Of a stretch of DNA of 64,000 nucleotides, positions 27,140 through 36,789 are shown piece after piece; position 1 is the first letter of the stretch, and each line of letters begins with the position of its first letter. Origin of the DNA: Rhizobium laguerreae (GTDB taxonomy: Bacteria > Pseudomonadota > Alphaproteobacteria > Rhizobiales > Rhizobiaceae); assembly GCF_002008165.1 (NCBI RefSeq), contig NZ_MRDM01000029.1, positions 372,001 to 436,000 of the forward strand, given 5' to 3'. A program made the position numbers and the translations under genes. The notes beneath the pieces are model-generated. The model searched no databases. It was not told the origin of the DNA and saw only the letters and a program-made list of their open reading frames with translations.

Positions 27140-27966
27140 TCAGTCGACATCGGCCGACATCGTCACCTCCTTGAAGGCGTCGAGCTCAGTCAACCGCTCG
27201 ACCAGCGCCTTGCGGATCGAGGCATAGCTGCCGGTGCCGAGCGCCAGCCGCTTCGGAGCCGAGTATTGTTCGGCAGCCTCGATCATCGCCTGCGCCATCT
27301 TGACGGGATCACCCTTTGCTTCGAACCTGCCGTCGGCAATGGCGCGGCGGATTTCGCCGGCCGGCGTCGCGTCATAGACTTCCATCGGTTGCGGCGCGAC
27401 CAGGCCGCGCCCGAAATCGGTCCGCGCCGGACCTGGCTCGGCGATGATGAATTCGATGCCGAAGGGGGCGACTTCCTGCGAAACCGCTTCGATGAAGCCT
27501 TCGATGCCCCATTTGGTCGCATGGTAAAGGCTGAAATTCGGGTAAGCGATCTGTCCGCCTTCCGAAGACAGCTGCAGGATGCGGCCGCCGCCCTGCGCCC
27601 GCATATGCGGCAGCGCTGCCCGGATCACCTGGATCGAGCCGATCAGGTTGGTATTGATCTGATGACGGATCTGTTCGTCACTCACCTCTTCTGCGGCGCC
27701 GAACAGGCCGTAGCCGGCATTGCTGACGACGACGTCGATTCTACCCATCGCTCCAAAGGCGGCGTCAACGACCGGGCGTACTGCCCCGTCATTGCTGACG
27801 TCAAGCGTCGCGATCCAGAGGCTCTCGCCGTACTGCGACGTCAAATCGTCGAGCGCTTCCGGCCTGCGCACAGTCGCCGCGACGCCATCGCCGCGCGCCA
27901 GCAGTTTTTCGGCATGATGCGCCCGAAACCGGAGGAGGCGCCCGTTATCATCCATGTCTTTGCCAT
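27140..27966 (-). pseudogene. Short-chain dehydrogenase with N-terminal frameshift
   Basis: The C-terminal 260 residues are a good SDR: catalytic serine in LQLSSEGGQ, YHATK (Tyr/Lys pair), and EPGPARTDF. The coenzyme loop is missing from that frame. It is found in another frame from the ATG at 27966 (MAKTWMITGASSGFGRIM), which joins the main frame if one C (plus strand) is restored near 27913. The full protein would be about 275 residues. It is divergent from the LysR gene at 28075, the usual regulator/target pair. Either a recent pseudogene or a one-base sequencing error. Confidence 0.8.
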
Positions 27967-28074
27967 TGTCCTTATCTTTCATGCCGCGCGATTGCAGCTG
28001 CTCTTGAAGTAAGATAGATGAGACTATTCCTGCTTCTATCCGTCGAATGCTGCATGAGTTGGTGAATTTTAGCC

Positions 28075-28980
28075 ATGAATTACAAGCCGACTCTTGCCGA
28101 TCTGAGAGCCTTGTCTGCCATCGTCACCCATCGCAGCTTCCGCAAGGCCGCCGACGAGTTGGCTCTGTCGCCTTCGACACTCAGCCATATGATGCGTTCG
28201 CTCGAAGAAAATATGGGCGTTCGGCTTCTCAATCGGACGACCCGCAGCGTCGCGGCGACGGAGGCCGGCGAGCGCCTCGTCGCCCGCCTGACGCCACTGT
28301 TCAGGGCTTTCGATCTGGCGCTCGAGGAGGTCAACGAATTCCGCGGCCATCCCAGCGGCACATTGCGGCTTAATACCAGCGAGATCGCCGCGCGGGTGCT
28401 GCTCGATGCCGCCGTCCCAACCTTTCTCACACGCTATCCCGACATGCCGCTCGATCTCGTCACCGACAACCGGCTCGTCGATGTCGTTGCCGACGGTTTC
28501 GATGCCGGCATAAGACTTCGCGAGGCGGTGCCGCTCGATATGATCGCGGTGGAATTCGGCGGCGATACCCGCTTTGTTGCCGTCGCTTCGCCGGCCTATC
28601 TCGCAGCGCATCCGGCGCCGCAGACACCGGACGAATTAAGGACCCACGCCTGCATCCGCTTCCGGCTGCCAAGCGGCAAGCTCTTCCGCTGGGAATTCGA
28701 AAAATACGGCCACGAGCTTGCCGTCGACGTTCCGGGCGCGCTGACGCTCGACCATGTCGAACTGATGGCGCAGGCAGCGGCAAAAGGTCTCGGCATCGCC
28801 TATGTCTCGGATCGCACGGCCCGGCCGTTTCTCGAAAGTGGCGCGCTCGTCACCGTGCTGGACGACTGGTGTCCGGCCATCCCTGGCCTCTGTCTCTATT
28901 ATCCCGGCCACCGTCATGTGCCGCAGGGGTTGCGGGCTTTCATCACTGTGCTGACCGAGGTCGAGCGTCACGGACGATAG
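28075..28980 (+). CDS. LysR-family transcriptional regulator
   Basis: 301 residues. N-terminal helix-turn-helix (ALSAIVTHRSFRKAADELALSPSTLSHMMRSLEE) and a C-terminal periplasmic-binding-like effector domain (about 90-298). The subgroup with ETLDAGIRL-like text (GFDAGIRLREAVPLDM) and SGKLFRWEFEK resembles regulators of neighbouring oxidoreductases. It starts 108 bp from the divergent, frameshifted SDR gene, its probable target. Confidence 0.9.
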   Translation: MNYKPTLADLRALSAIVTHRSFRKAADELALSPSTLSHMMRSLEENMGVRLLNRTTRSVAATEAGERLVARLTPLFRAFDLALEEVNEFRGHPSGTLRLNTSEIAARVLLDAAVPTFLTRYPDMPLDLVTDNRLVDVVADGFDAGIRLREAVPLDMIAVEFGGDTRFVAVASPAYLAAHPAPQTPDELRTHACIRFRLPSGKLFRWEFEKYGHELAVDVPGALTLDHVELMAQAAAKGLGIAYVSDRTARPFLESGALVTVLDDWCPAIPGLCLYYPGHRHVPQGLRAFITVLTEVERHGR

Positions 28981-29015
28981 GCCTCTCGGCCGAGTCTTGC
29001 CGATATCGGCCGCCG

Positions 29016-29906
29016 TCAGAATGTTTCGATCCGGGAGCTGATCCAGCGAACAAAGAGTGAGGCAGGCGGGGCGAGCCGGTCGAAACTGCGCGCGACCAGC
29101 CAGTAGGCGCCGTGGGCAACAGCAAGATCAGACAGACGAAGCAATCGGCCCGCCCTGATCTCTTCCTCGGCGAAGATATCGTCCATCAGCGCTATGCCTT
29201 GCCCGCGCAGGACCGCCTGCATGACCAGCCCGCCATCGGCATAGACCGGCCCGCGCGCGGTTTCCGGCATGGTCATGCCTGCCGCCTCGAACCAGCGGAA
29301 CCACACGTCGCGGCTCTCCTCATACAACAGCGCATGGCGGAGCATGTCTTCCGGGCGGTCGATCGCAGGCCCTGCCTTGAGCAGCGCGGGTGCGGCGACC
29401 GGCACCATCCTGACATCGGCGAGATGCGCGCTCTCCGTCCTCGGCCAGGCGGTCACGCTGGCGCTGTGGCGGATGGCGATCTCGGCCTGCCCGCCCCGGA
29501 ACTCGATCAGGCGAGAATCGGCGTCGATCGTCACGTCGATGTCGGGATGCCGTTCCCGAAACTCTGGCAGACGGGGAACGAGCCAGCACGCCGCGAAGGA
29601 AGGTTCCACGCTGATCGTCACCGCTGCCGTCGCCGGCCGGCTGCGGATTTCTTCCAGGCATTCGTCGATCCGGTCGAAGGACAATGTCAGGATCGCCAGC
29701 AGCCTGTTGCCCGAAGCGGTCAGATGGACGCCGCGTTGGCGGCGCTCGAAGAGCGCCTCGCCCAGCAACGTCTCCAGCTCGCGTATCTGCCGGCTGACCG
29801 CCGCCTGCGAGATGAACAGCTCCTGCGCCGCCAGCGTGAAGCTCTCGAGGCGGCCGGCGACCTCGAAACTCCGTAAAGCCGTCAACGGCAGGCGTCCGCG
29901 TTTCAT
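29016..29906 (-). CDS. LysR-family transcriptional regulator (GcvA-like)
   Basis: 296 residues from the ATG at 29906 (MKRGRLPLTALRSFE, the standard start of this group); the frame is open 22 codons upstream. HTH: ESFTLAAQELFISQAAVSRQIRELETLLG. The effector domain resembles the GcvA/AmpR group (DIDVTIDADSRLIEFRGGQAEIAIRHS). No obvious target gene adjoins it; it converges on the preceding LysR gene. A decayed copy of its C-terminal end appears at 36.9 kb. Confidence 0.88.
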   Translation of the reverse strand: MKRGRLPLTALRSFEVAGRLESFTLAAQELFISQAAVSRQIRELETLLGEALFERRQRGVHLTASGNRLLAILTLSFDRIDECLEEIRSRPATAAVTISVEPSFAACWLVPRLPEFRERHPDIDVTIDADSRLIEFRGGQAEIAIRHSASVTAWPRTESAHLADVRMVPVAAPALLKAGPAIDRPEDMLRHALLYEESRDVWFRWFEAAGMTMPETARGPVYADGGLVMQAVLRGQGIALMDDIFAEEEIRAGRLLRLSDLAVAHGAYWLVARSFDRLAPPASLFVRWISSRIETF

Positions 29907-30490
29907 CCATAACCTCAAGTCATTCGAGGTCGACGATAAGCTCGTTTGAAGGCGCAAGGCAAGAAGCCGCATATGATCGCGAAGGAGAGATATCGATGCG
30001 CAAGCGGATATTCGAGACCATATTGAACGTCATCCGGCTGGTGACGTTTCAGCCATGCCGAGTGAAAGACTAGGCGAGGGAATAAAGGCGCCGGCATCCG
30101 CATTCGCCATGACATCAGCCGGGCACCGACTCCAAATTGGAAGAACGGTCCATACGGCCCGGGACGATCGTCCGCGCGGTCCTTCTCAGTCGTCTCCTGC
30201 GATATCGATGTTCTGAGGGTACTGACACTTCAACGATACAGGCTTCAGACTGAACGGAAATGAGCAACTGAGCTGGATCCCGTCGACGCTGCGACTCAGA
30301 TCAAGCCATTCGCCGCGGCGCTTGCAGATCTGCTCATCAATCAGACAACCTCGGCTCGTAGCTCAGGAGCGAAGGCCTTCTGAGGGGGCGACGCAATCTG
30401 ACTGCCGTCGAGCTTTCGACCTGCGTTGGATTCAGAAGAACAGGCAAAAAGAAGCACGACTAAGCTTATTGAGTCCCTCCTCGGTTGGTC
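29907..30490. other. Gene-poor junction before the relaxase gene
   Basis: 584 bp with only short, atypical open frames. It separates ordinary metabolic/regulatory genes from the conjugation region and may contain the left boundary of transferred DNA. I see no tRNA, direct repeat pair or integrase remnant in it. Confidence 0.4.
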
Positions 30491-33400
30491 TCAGAATCCG
30501 ATGCCACGCCCGCGGTTGACAGCCTGCTGACGCCGTTCCGAGATGATCTGCTCACTGCTCTCCATCCGGACAGCCTGCTGCAGGACTTTCAGCTTCTCCC
30601 GCATTGCCTCCAAGGCATTGTGCTGTGCTTGTGGCACGTGGTTGATGAGATCCTTTTCGCCGCGAATGATGGCATTGCGACCAAAGCGCTCGTCGAGCGC
30701 CCGGCTGACGGCGGCAAACTCCCGGCGAATGTCGGGATCGAGAAAAAAGGCCGATGCGCTCAGCTTGCGACCGTTGTTCTTCGCCTCTGCTGTCAGCCGC
30801 ATAAGCGCCTCTTCCGCCGCCTTCGACAGGCCGGGAATGGCGACTGTCATGCGCCGTCGTTCTTCAGTAATAGCCTGGCGTTCGGCATCTAGCACATTGA
30901 CGTAGGCTGAACCGAGCGCGCGCAGGCGGGCGGCAGCTTCAGGCACGGCCTGCACCGCCTCTTTCCGCTCCCGGCCGGAAGCCAGCATCCGGTCCATCAG
31001 ACGATCGGAACCGCGTAACGCGCCGTAGGCGGCCGGATCGTTGGTCACCGCAGCGGCGATGCGGTCGCCTGCAAAGCCTTTCACAAGTAGTTCCTCGATC
31101 TTGTCGACGGCGCCGGCCGGATCGCGCCAGATCACTCGTGCCGCCTCAGCCAGCGCTGCGCGCTGCTGGCGATAGAGAGGAGCTGACAGCACCCGCGAGC
31201 GCGCCTCCTCGTCGACAGGGGTCTTGAACTCGGTGACAGCGGCAAGCATGGGCAGCACGGCGGCATTCTCCTTGTCTGTCCCCATGCCCTGATCGGCACT
31301 CGCCGCCGCGACGATCTTCGAGCGGTTCCGCCGCTCGGCGAGATGCTGCTCGTCGGCAAAGCGCTTCACGGCCTCGAACAGCCGGGCCAGCTTCTCGCCT
31401 CTGATGCTCGCGGGGTCTTCCGGCATACGCTCGATCACGTTGCGTTCGGCAACCGCATCGGATTTGGATGTGAAGGCGCTCCAGCCGAAGCGGGCCGTGA
31501 GCGCCTCGCTGACCGCCTTGACTTCCTGCACGAGCGAGCGGTCTTCTGTGGCGTGCGCGAAGGCGGTCTTGTAGGCGTCGTCACCACCCCGCCTGCGCAC
31601 CGCCTCGATCTCGACGAGACGTGCCATCGCCGCCGTCGAGAGCGCCGGGATCGGCAGGGACATATGAGCGCGGCGCTGTTGCTCATGCAAACCAAACCGT
31701 TCAGCATTCCGGCGGAACTCGGTGGCATGGGCGCGGGCCAACGGTATCAATTCCAGCAATGCCGCAGTCGCGATGCTGCGCTCGTCGCGTGCCGCACGAC
31801 CGTCGACGATCAGATCGGAACCACGCAGGCGGCCGAGCCGATCGGGTGTCGCGGCAAGATCGTCGGCAAGCCTGCGGGGTTCGATGCTTGCATCCGATGA
31901 AAGCGCGTTCAGGGCGACAAGTGCTGCATCCGGGTCACGATAGATCTTCTCCAATAGCGGCCGCAGAATTGTTTCCCGCTCCGTCCAGGCCGGCGACGAA
32001 AGCTGTGCCAGCCGCGCATCCTCGGCGACGGTTCTGGCGAATCCCGTGGTGGGCGCGATCAGATACCGCACACGGCCAGTGTCTGCATCCGAGACAGTTT
32101 GCGTTTCAATGCGCGCCTCATTGTAGGAAACACGCCGTTCCCGCTCGATTGCGAAACCGAGCGCCACGCTGGCCCGCTCCCAGAGCTCAGCCACCTGCTC
32201 TCTCTTTTCCGCAATCCACGCCCACTGCCGCGAAACCTCCTCCTCCATGCCGGCGGCAGCTTGAGAAAGAGTGTCGAGCCCACGACGCCGGGCGAAGTCG
32301 TCGGCATGGGCGCGATAACCGGCCTCGCTCTCAAAATCGAGCGTCGTCGTCTTGGCACCGGAGCGCGACAGGCGCTCGACGAGTTGCTTGAACACATCCG
32401 GCCGATTTTGCAGGCGAGCTTCGGCGGTTTCGATCCGCTTGGCGGTCCAGACGTTGCGGTCGACCTCACGTTCCTCGTAACGCTTCTGCCCAGTTTGCTC
32501 ATCGACGATCGGAACCTGAACCTTGACCTTCTCGACACCGTCCTTGCGCAGGGTGACCGTGTCGCCTTCGGAGACACCGCCCTCTTCGAGCGCCTTCGGC
32601 AGGCTCACACCCCAGAGACGATGGACGCTTCCGTCATCCGTCTTCACGTCGGCATAAGGACTGTCGTCGGCATCCTCGTCATTCGGCCGGAACTTGGCTT
32701 GTCCGGTTTCCACGAGCTCACCGGTCACACCGGCGGCATGATCGACATGCGGCTTCCTCCCCCATTCCGGCTTTGCTTCAAAATCTTCCTTCGCCGCATA
32801 GAGATCAGCGCGGTCGCGATGTCGGGTCATCGACACATAGGTCAGATGCTGGTCCATCATTCCGGTGGCGAGCACGAAGGTTCGCTCGACGGTGGCACCT
32901 TGTGATTTGTGGATGGTCGCAGCGTAGCCATGATCGACATTGCGGTAGCTGTCCTCACTGATGACGACATCGCGGCCATTGTCGAGACGCACCGTAAGCA
33001 AGGTATCACCGCGTTTGTCGCCGGTGGAAACGACCGTGCCGAGCATGCCGTTCTTCACATATTGCGGGCCGAGACGGGGCGCACGTGGCTCGAGGAAGCG
33101 GGCATTCTCCAGGAAGATGATGCGGTCGCCGGCGGCGAATTCCCGCGCCCCACGTTCGGTCTGGAATGCGCGGCTCTCACCTAGCGCGCCCTCTCCCGTC
33201 ATGACCGATCGCAGCGCGTCGTTCAGGCGCTTCACGTCTGCATTGGTGTGGGCAAGCACGAGAAGCGCGTCGCCGCGAATGCGAGATGTGTTTGGGCCTT
33301 CGGCAGATTCCCGAACGAGCGCGCGACGGGCATCCGTCCAATCGGAAACGATGCGCCCGATGGCTTCGTCCCGTGTCCCAGCCTCGATGAGATGACCCTG

Positions 33401-35110
33401 CTGCGCATAGGCATCGAGACCTTTCTCCGTCTCGCCGCGCGCAAAAAGCCGCGATGCCTCGCGCGCCCACTCTTCGCGCTGACGGCGCACGCCGGCGAGT
33501 TCGGCAAAACCGATCCGTTCGGTGATCGCCCGGAATGCCGCACCCGCTTGGATCGGCTGGAGCTGCATCGCGTCGCCGACCAGAACGACTTTCGCCCCTG
33601 CTTGTTCCACGAGCTTCAGCACGCGGGCCATCTGCTGCGACGACACCATGCCGGCCTCGTCGATGACAAGCACATCACCACGATGGAGCGTCTCGTGTCC
33701 ATTGGCCCAGATGAGTTCCCAGGAGGTGAGTGTTCGCGACCTGATGCCGGAGCTGTCTTCCAGTCCCTCCGCAGCCTTCCCCGCAAGGGCCGCGCCGATG
33801 ACCCTGCGGCCACCGCTCTCCCAAGCGACGCGTGCCGCGGCAAGCAGTGTCGACTTGCCGGCACCGGCAAGGCCGACCACGGCCGCGATGCCGCTGTCAC
33901 CGGTGACATGACTGACCGCGTTGACCTGTTCTGCATCGAGCCGAAAGGACCTTTCCGGATCTCGGGTCTCGACATTCCTGATCGCAGCCGCAACCGCCCG
34001 ATCGGAAACGGCGAAACCGCGGCGTTCCGACAAGACCTGCGCCGACCGCGCCATGTCATATTCGATGCGCAGGATCTCGCGCGTGGTGAAGACGGCGGGT
34101 TCGCTCGCCTTGCCCGTTTCGGCATCGACCTGTTGCGGCTTCAGCATGATGAGATCGTCAGACGCCATCAGCCGCGCGCGGATATTGGCGAAGTCGGCGG
34201 GATCGTCGACGGTGCGATGCAGCGCCTTGGCGATATCGCGCTCATCGAAGGTCGAACGTTCATTGCCGAGCTGCTTCAGCAACAGCGCAGGATCGGCAAG
34301 CAGCCGGTCGGCCATCTCCTGCCGGCGGGCAAGATCGGCTGGCGCGAAATACAACTCGGCACCCCGGCGGGAAAGAGCTGCCTTTTCCGGCCCGAGATGT
34401 CTTTGGGCGATGCCATCGAGACCCTGTTCGGCATAGGAGCGGCCGTCGATCCGGATCTCATGGCCTGCAAGCGCCAGGTGCCGGTTGGCCGTTTCCGCCC
34501 AGGCGATCTTCCAGGCCTTCATGGTTTCCTTGTCGCCAGCCCAGAGCTTGTAGACGATCCTGCCCTTTGGGCGGTCCGGCGTGACGACGCGCAACGGCGC
34601 GCCGTCTTCACCGGTGACTGCCACCTTCTTGCGTCCAAACCCCTCCTGCGTCAGCGGTCTTAGCGCCGTCATCAGATGGATATGCGGATTGCCGTCCTTG
34701 TCGTGATAGACCCAGTCCGCGACCATGCCCTTCGAGGTGAGATTGTCGCGCACGAACTCACGCACCAGCGCGATATTCTCGGCCCGCGTCAGTTCCTCCG
34801 GCAAGGCGATGATCAGCTCACGCGCCAGCTGCGCGTCCGCCCGTTTCTCGAAAGCATCGACCGCATTCCACAGCGCCTCGCTCGCCGCTGCAACGGTGCG
34901 GCCATCGATTGCCGTGCGCAGCCATTCCGGTGTCTGCGTCGGCAGAGCCAGCTCCTCATGCACCAGTTCGGCCCTCCCGCCTCGATAGCTGAAGGACGTA
35001 CCGGCCTGTTCGTCCATCATCCGGGCGCGGTGGCGATAGGCCGCGGCCGAGACGATGCTGCGCCCCACCCCTCTGCTGATCACCTGCGCTCTGACGAACA
35101 TAATCGCCAC
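30491..35110 (-). CDS. traA: Ti-type conjugative relaxase/helicase TraA
   Basis: 1539 residues from a GTG at 35110, chosen because GGAG stands 6 bp before it and the family starts MAIMFVRAQVISRG. Domains: MobA/MobL (MOBQ) relaxase (about 1-230) with catalytic Tyr25 (SAAAYRHR) and the metal-binding HIH motif in NPHIHLM; a RecD2/TraI-like helicase (about 370-750) with Walker A GLAGAGKST, Walker B VIDEAGM, VGDAMQLQPIQAGAAF and ATIHKSQG; then a long helical C-terminal region (about 800-1539). It nicks oriT and unwinds the strand to be transferred. No traC, traD, traG or mating-pair genes lie in the window, so this is a mobilizable remnant or one end of a larger system. Confidence 0.93.
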   Translation of the reverse strand: MAIMFVRAQVISRGVGRSIVSAAAYRHRARMMDEQAGTSFSYRGGRAELVHEELALPTQTPEWLRTAIDGRTVAAASEALWNAVDAFEKRADAQLARELIIALPEELTRAENIALVREFVRDNLTSKGMVADWVYHDKDGNPHIHLMTALRPLTQEGFGRKKVAVTGEDGAPLRVVTPDRPKGRIVYKLWAGDKETMKAWKIAWAETANRHLALAGHEIRIDGRSYAEQGLDGIAQRHLGPEKAALSRRGAELYFAPADLARRQEMADRLLADPALLLKQLGNERSTFDERDIAKALHRTVDDPADFANIRARLMASDDLIMLKPQQVDAETGKASEPAVFTTREILRIEYDMARSAQVLSERRGFAVSDRAVAAAIRNVETRDPERSFRLDAEQVNAVSHVTGDSGIAAVVGLAGAGKSTLLAAARVAWESGGRRVIGAALAGKAAEGLEDSSGIRSRTLTSWELIWANGHETLHRGDVLVIDEAGMVSSQQMARVLKLVEQAGAKVVLVGDAMQLQPIQAGAAFRAITERIGFAELAGVRRQREEWAREASRLFARGETEKGLDAYAQQGHLIEAGTRDEAIGRIVSDWTDARRALVRESAEGPNTSRIRGDALLVLAHTNADVKRLNDALRSVMTGEGALGESRAFQTERGAREFAAGDRIIFLENARFLEPRAPRLGPQYVKNGMLGTVVSTGDKRGDTLLTVRLDNGRDVVISEDSYRNVDHGYAATIHKSQGATVERTFVLATGMMDQHLTYVSMTRHRDRADLYAAKEDFEAKPEWGRKPHVDHAAGVTGELVETGQAKFRPNDEDADDSPYADVKTDDGSVHRLWGVSLPKALEEGGVSEGDTVTLRKDGVEKVKVQVPIVDEQTGQKRYEEREVDRNVWTAKRIETAEARLQNRPDVFKQLVERLSRSGAKTTTLDFESEAGYRAHADDFARRRGLDTLSQAAAGMEEEVSRQWAWIAEKREQVAELWERASVALGFAIERERRVSYNEARIETQTVSDADTGRVRYLIAPTTGFARTVAEDARLAQLSSPAWTERETILRPLLEKIYRDPDAALVALNALSSDASIEPRRLADDLAATPDRLGRLRGSDLIVDGRAARDERSIATAALLELIPLARAHATEFRRNAERFGLHEQQRRAHMSLPIPALSTAAMARLVEIEAVRRRGGDDAYKTAFAHATEDRSLVQEVKAVSEALTARFGWSAFTSKSDAVAERNVIERMPEDPASIRGEKLARLFEAVKRFADEQHLAERRNRSKIVAAASADQGMGTDKENAAVLPMLAAVTEFKTPVDEEARSRVLSAPLYRQQRAALAEAARVIWRDPAGAVDKIEELLVKGFAGDRIAAAVTNDPAAYGALRGSDRLMDRMLASGRERKEAVQAVPEAAARLRALGSAYVNVLDAERQAITEERRRMTVAIPGLSKAAEEALMRLTAEAKNNGRKLSASAFFLDPDIRREFAAVSRALDERFGRNAIIRGEKDLINHVPQAQHNALEAMREKLKVLQQAVRMESSEQIISERRQQAVNRGRGIGF

Positions 35111-35133
35111 CGCCGTCTCCAGACCTTTCAAGC

Positions 35134-35163
35134 ACGTCGCGACAGCGACGTATATTGCGCCCT
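35134..35163 (-). other. oriT: oriT-like site (nic region) upstream of traA
   Basis: A perfect inverted repeat, ACGTCGC (35134-35140) and GCGACGT (35145-35151), is followed directly by ATATTGCGCCCT (35152-35163). As I recall the Ti-plasmid origin, a hairpin of this type lies beside a TTGCGCCC-containing nic region, and it sits in the same place, just ahead of traA. The site is 24 bp from the traA start, so relaxase expression and origin probably overlap. Confidence 0.75.
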
Positions 35164-35464
35164 CAAACCGATCGGACCGCAGGGCCGATGCCGCGTTTGC
35201 CGCCGCACACTAGTTTATTTAACTGATTTTTTCCAGGTAGTATATTCACCGGAAGCGTTCATCCCAACGAAAGGAACGTTGGACGGCGAGGTCTTTCCGG
35301 CTGGGTGAAGACTTCTCATCCCGTCCAAGCTGGACAGCCGAACACTTCGCGGAAGAGTGCGGACGTCAACACTCCCGACTGCTCATCGCGCCGGATGACC
35401 ACCTAGTCAAGCAGGATCATGTGTCGGTCGCTACGCACAGGCGGACTACGATCGACACATGGAG

Positions 35465-35631
35465 ATACCAACGGGTTTACGTTGGTATACCGCAAACTAG
35501 CTGGATCGACCATCCAGCACACCCCGCTGCACAAGGAGGGGACGCGACCGTTTCCGGCGTCAGCCGGCGGGGAGTGTCGAGGGGTGAAACCCTTGATAGC
35601 CTGGCGGCCGGTCGATCCGGCCGGCCAGGCT
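35465..35631. repeat. Cluster of three inverted repeats
   Basis: Three palindromes lie within 170 bp: ATACCAACG/CGTTGGTAT (35465-35488, perfect 9 bp), GCTGGAT/ATCCAGC (35500-35518, perfect 7 bp) and a long AGCCTGGC...GCCAGGCT stem with one bulge (35598-35631). They fill the gene-free DNA between oriT and the 55-aa gene. The last could end that gene's transcript; the first two look more like protein-binding sites. Confidence 0.6.
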
Positions 35632-35654
35632 CACGAACACGGGATAAGCCTCCG

Positions 35655-35822
35655 TCAGAACGGAGGCTCAGCCTCGATGCGGCCTTCCTGCTCGGCCCAG
35701 ATCACCTCGCGTTCGGCCAGAGCCAGTTCGAGTTCGTTCTCGATCTGGCGACGCTCGGTTGGATCAGCGTTTCGCAGCTCGGCCTGCAGCAGCACGATGA
35801 CTTCGTCGATGCAAGTGGTCAT
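35655..35822 (-). CDS. Small acidic hypothetical protein (55 aa)
   Basis: 55 residues, starting MTTCIDEVIVLLQAELRNAD and ending IEAEPPF. Highly acidic and probably all helical (ERRQIENELELALAERE). GGAG stands about 7 bp before the ATG at 35822. Position between the relaxase and the DUF736 gene, on the same strand, suggests a plasmid or conjugation accessory protein. Its stop codon lies in a 9-bp hairpin (35647-35668). Family not known to me. Confidence 0.6.
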   Translation of the reverse strand: MTTCIDEVIVLLQAELRNADPTERRQIENELELALAEREVIWAEQEGRIEAEPPF

Positions 35823-36054
35823 TGTCGTCTCCTTGACGTTTGTGAAAGACGACGCCCGCGGTCATGGAGGGATGCAGGGGTCAAGGATTGCGAAGCAATC
35901 GGCGGAGCCGGCGAGTGGGGGAGCCGATTTTGTCGAAGTGGAGGGGGACCCGGAGCGCAGACAAAATTGGGGGCACCGCTCGTCCTTGAGGCCTTCATGC
36001 CGCCATGGCACCCTTGGACGGACTGAGCAGACCCTCCCTCTCGTATGGCACCGG

Positions 36055-36090
36055 AAAAGCCGGCAAGGGGCTCGATGCCCCTCGCCGGCT
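36055..36090 (-). terminator. Terminator after the DUF736 gene
   Basis: A 14-bp stem with one mismatch (36058-36071 with 36077-36090) is followed on the minus strand by TTTTCC. It lies 75 bp past the DUF736 stop. Confidence 0.6.
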
Positions 36091-36164
36091 CGAATAACAA
36101 CAAGGCTCGCGGCAGAGACATTCCGGAAGTCGGCCTCGATCGCTCGAGGCCGACGGTCTGTCGT

Positions 36165-36488
36165 TCAGTTCGGGTTGTTCCAGAGGATGACCTTGCGGTT
36201 CGGCTCGCCGCCGGGAGCGGGGGCGAGGTTGCCGAAGATCACGCCGATTTCCGGAGCCTCCAGCTTCACCGAGAGGTATTCCTCGCCAGTCAGGCGGGCG
36301 ATGCGGTTCCAGCCCGCGCCGATCTCGAAGCCGGTCTTGCGGTGGATGATACGGTAGTCGGGAGCTTCCTCGCTCACCTTGTTGGCATTCGGGACGATGG
36401 CGATCGGGGCGTTGACCCGGATGGTGGCGAAAATGCCTTCGAGGGTGCCATCGCTCTTTGCGGTGAGGATTGCGATCGTGGTAGCCAT
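36165..36488 (-). CDS. DUF736 family protein
   Basis: 107 residues, starting MATTIAILTAKSDGTLEGIF and ending NRKVILWNNPN, with the central GAGWNRIARLTGEEYLSVKLE typical of DUF736. Strand-rich, OB-like in appearance. AAGGAG precedes the ATG. The family is widespread on alphaproteobacterial plasmids and integrative elements next to tra genes; its function is unknown. Its presence supports the mobile origin of this region. Confidence 0.88.
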   Translation of the reverse strand: MATTIAILTAKSDGTLEGIFATIRVNAPIAIVPNANKVSEEAPDYRIIHRKTGFEIGAGWNRIARLTGEEYLSVKLEAPEIGVIFGNLAPAPGGEPNRKVILWNNPN

Positions 36489-36789
36489 GGTGGTGTCTCC
36501 TTCGGTTGCTCGGGACCATTCCCGATGGCGCCCGAAGAAGGGGCCGAGCCGCAGGCGTCACCGGAGCGCCGCGCAGGGGAACCCCTTGCGGGTTGACGCT
36601 GATGGCGGCCGGCCTCTTAAAAGGCGACATGGAGAACGGGTATGGTCTTGAATGGCAGCCGTCAGCGGAGACAACAATCCATGCTATCCGATTGCTGCCT
36701 CGCGGACGGGCCCTGCCCCGGATGTCTTACACAGCGACAGGTCCTCCTTCCGCATATCTGCGCCGGGCAGCAAGCCATCTTGCACGCCA

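Noticed and set aside
33248..34663. 471-codon plus-strand frame inside traA
   Set aside because: Antisense shadow of the relaxase/helicase coding sequence; no recognisable domain.
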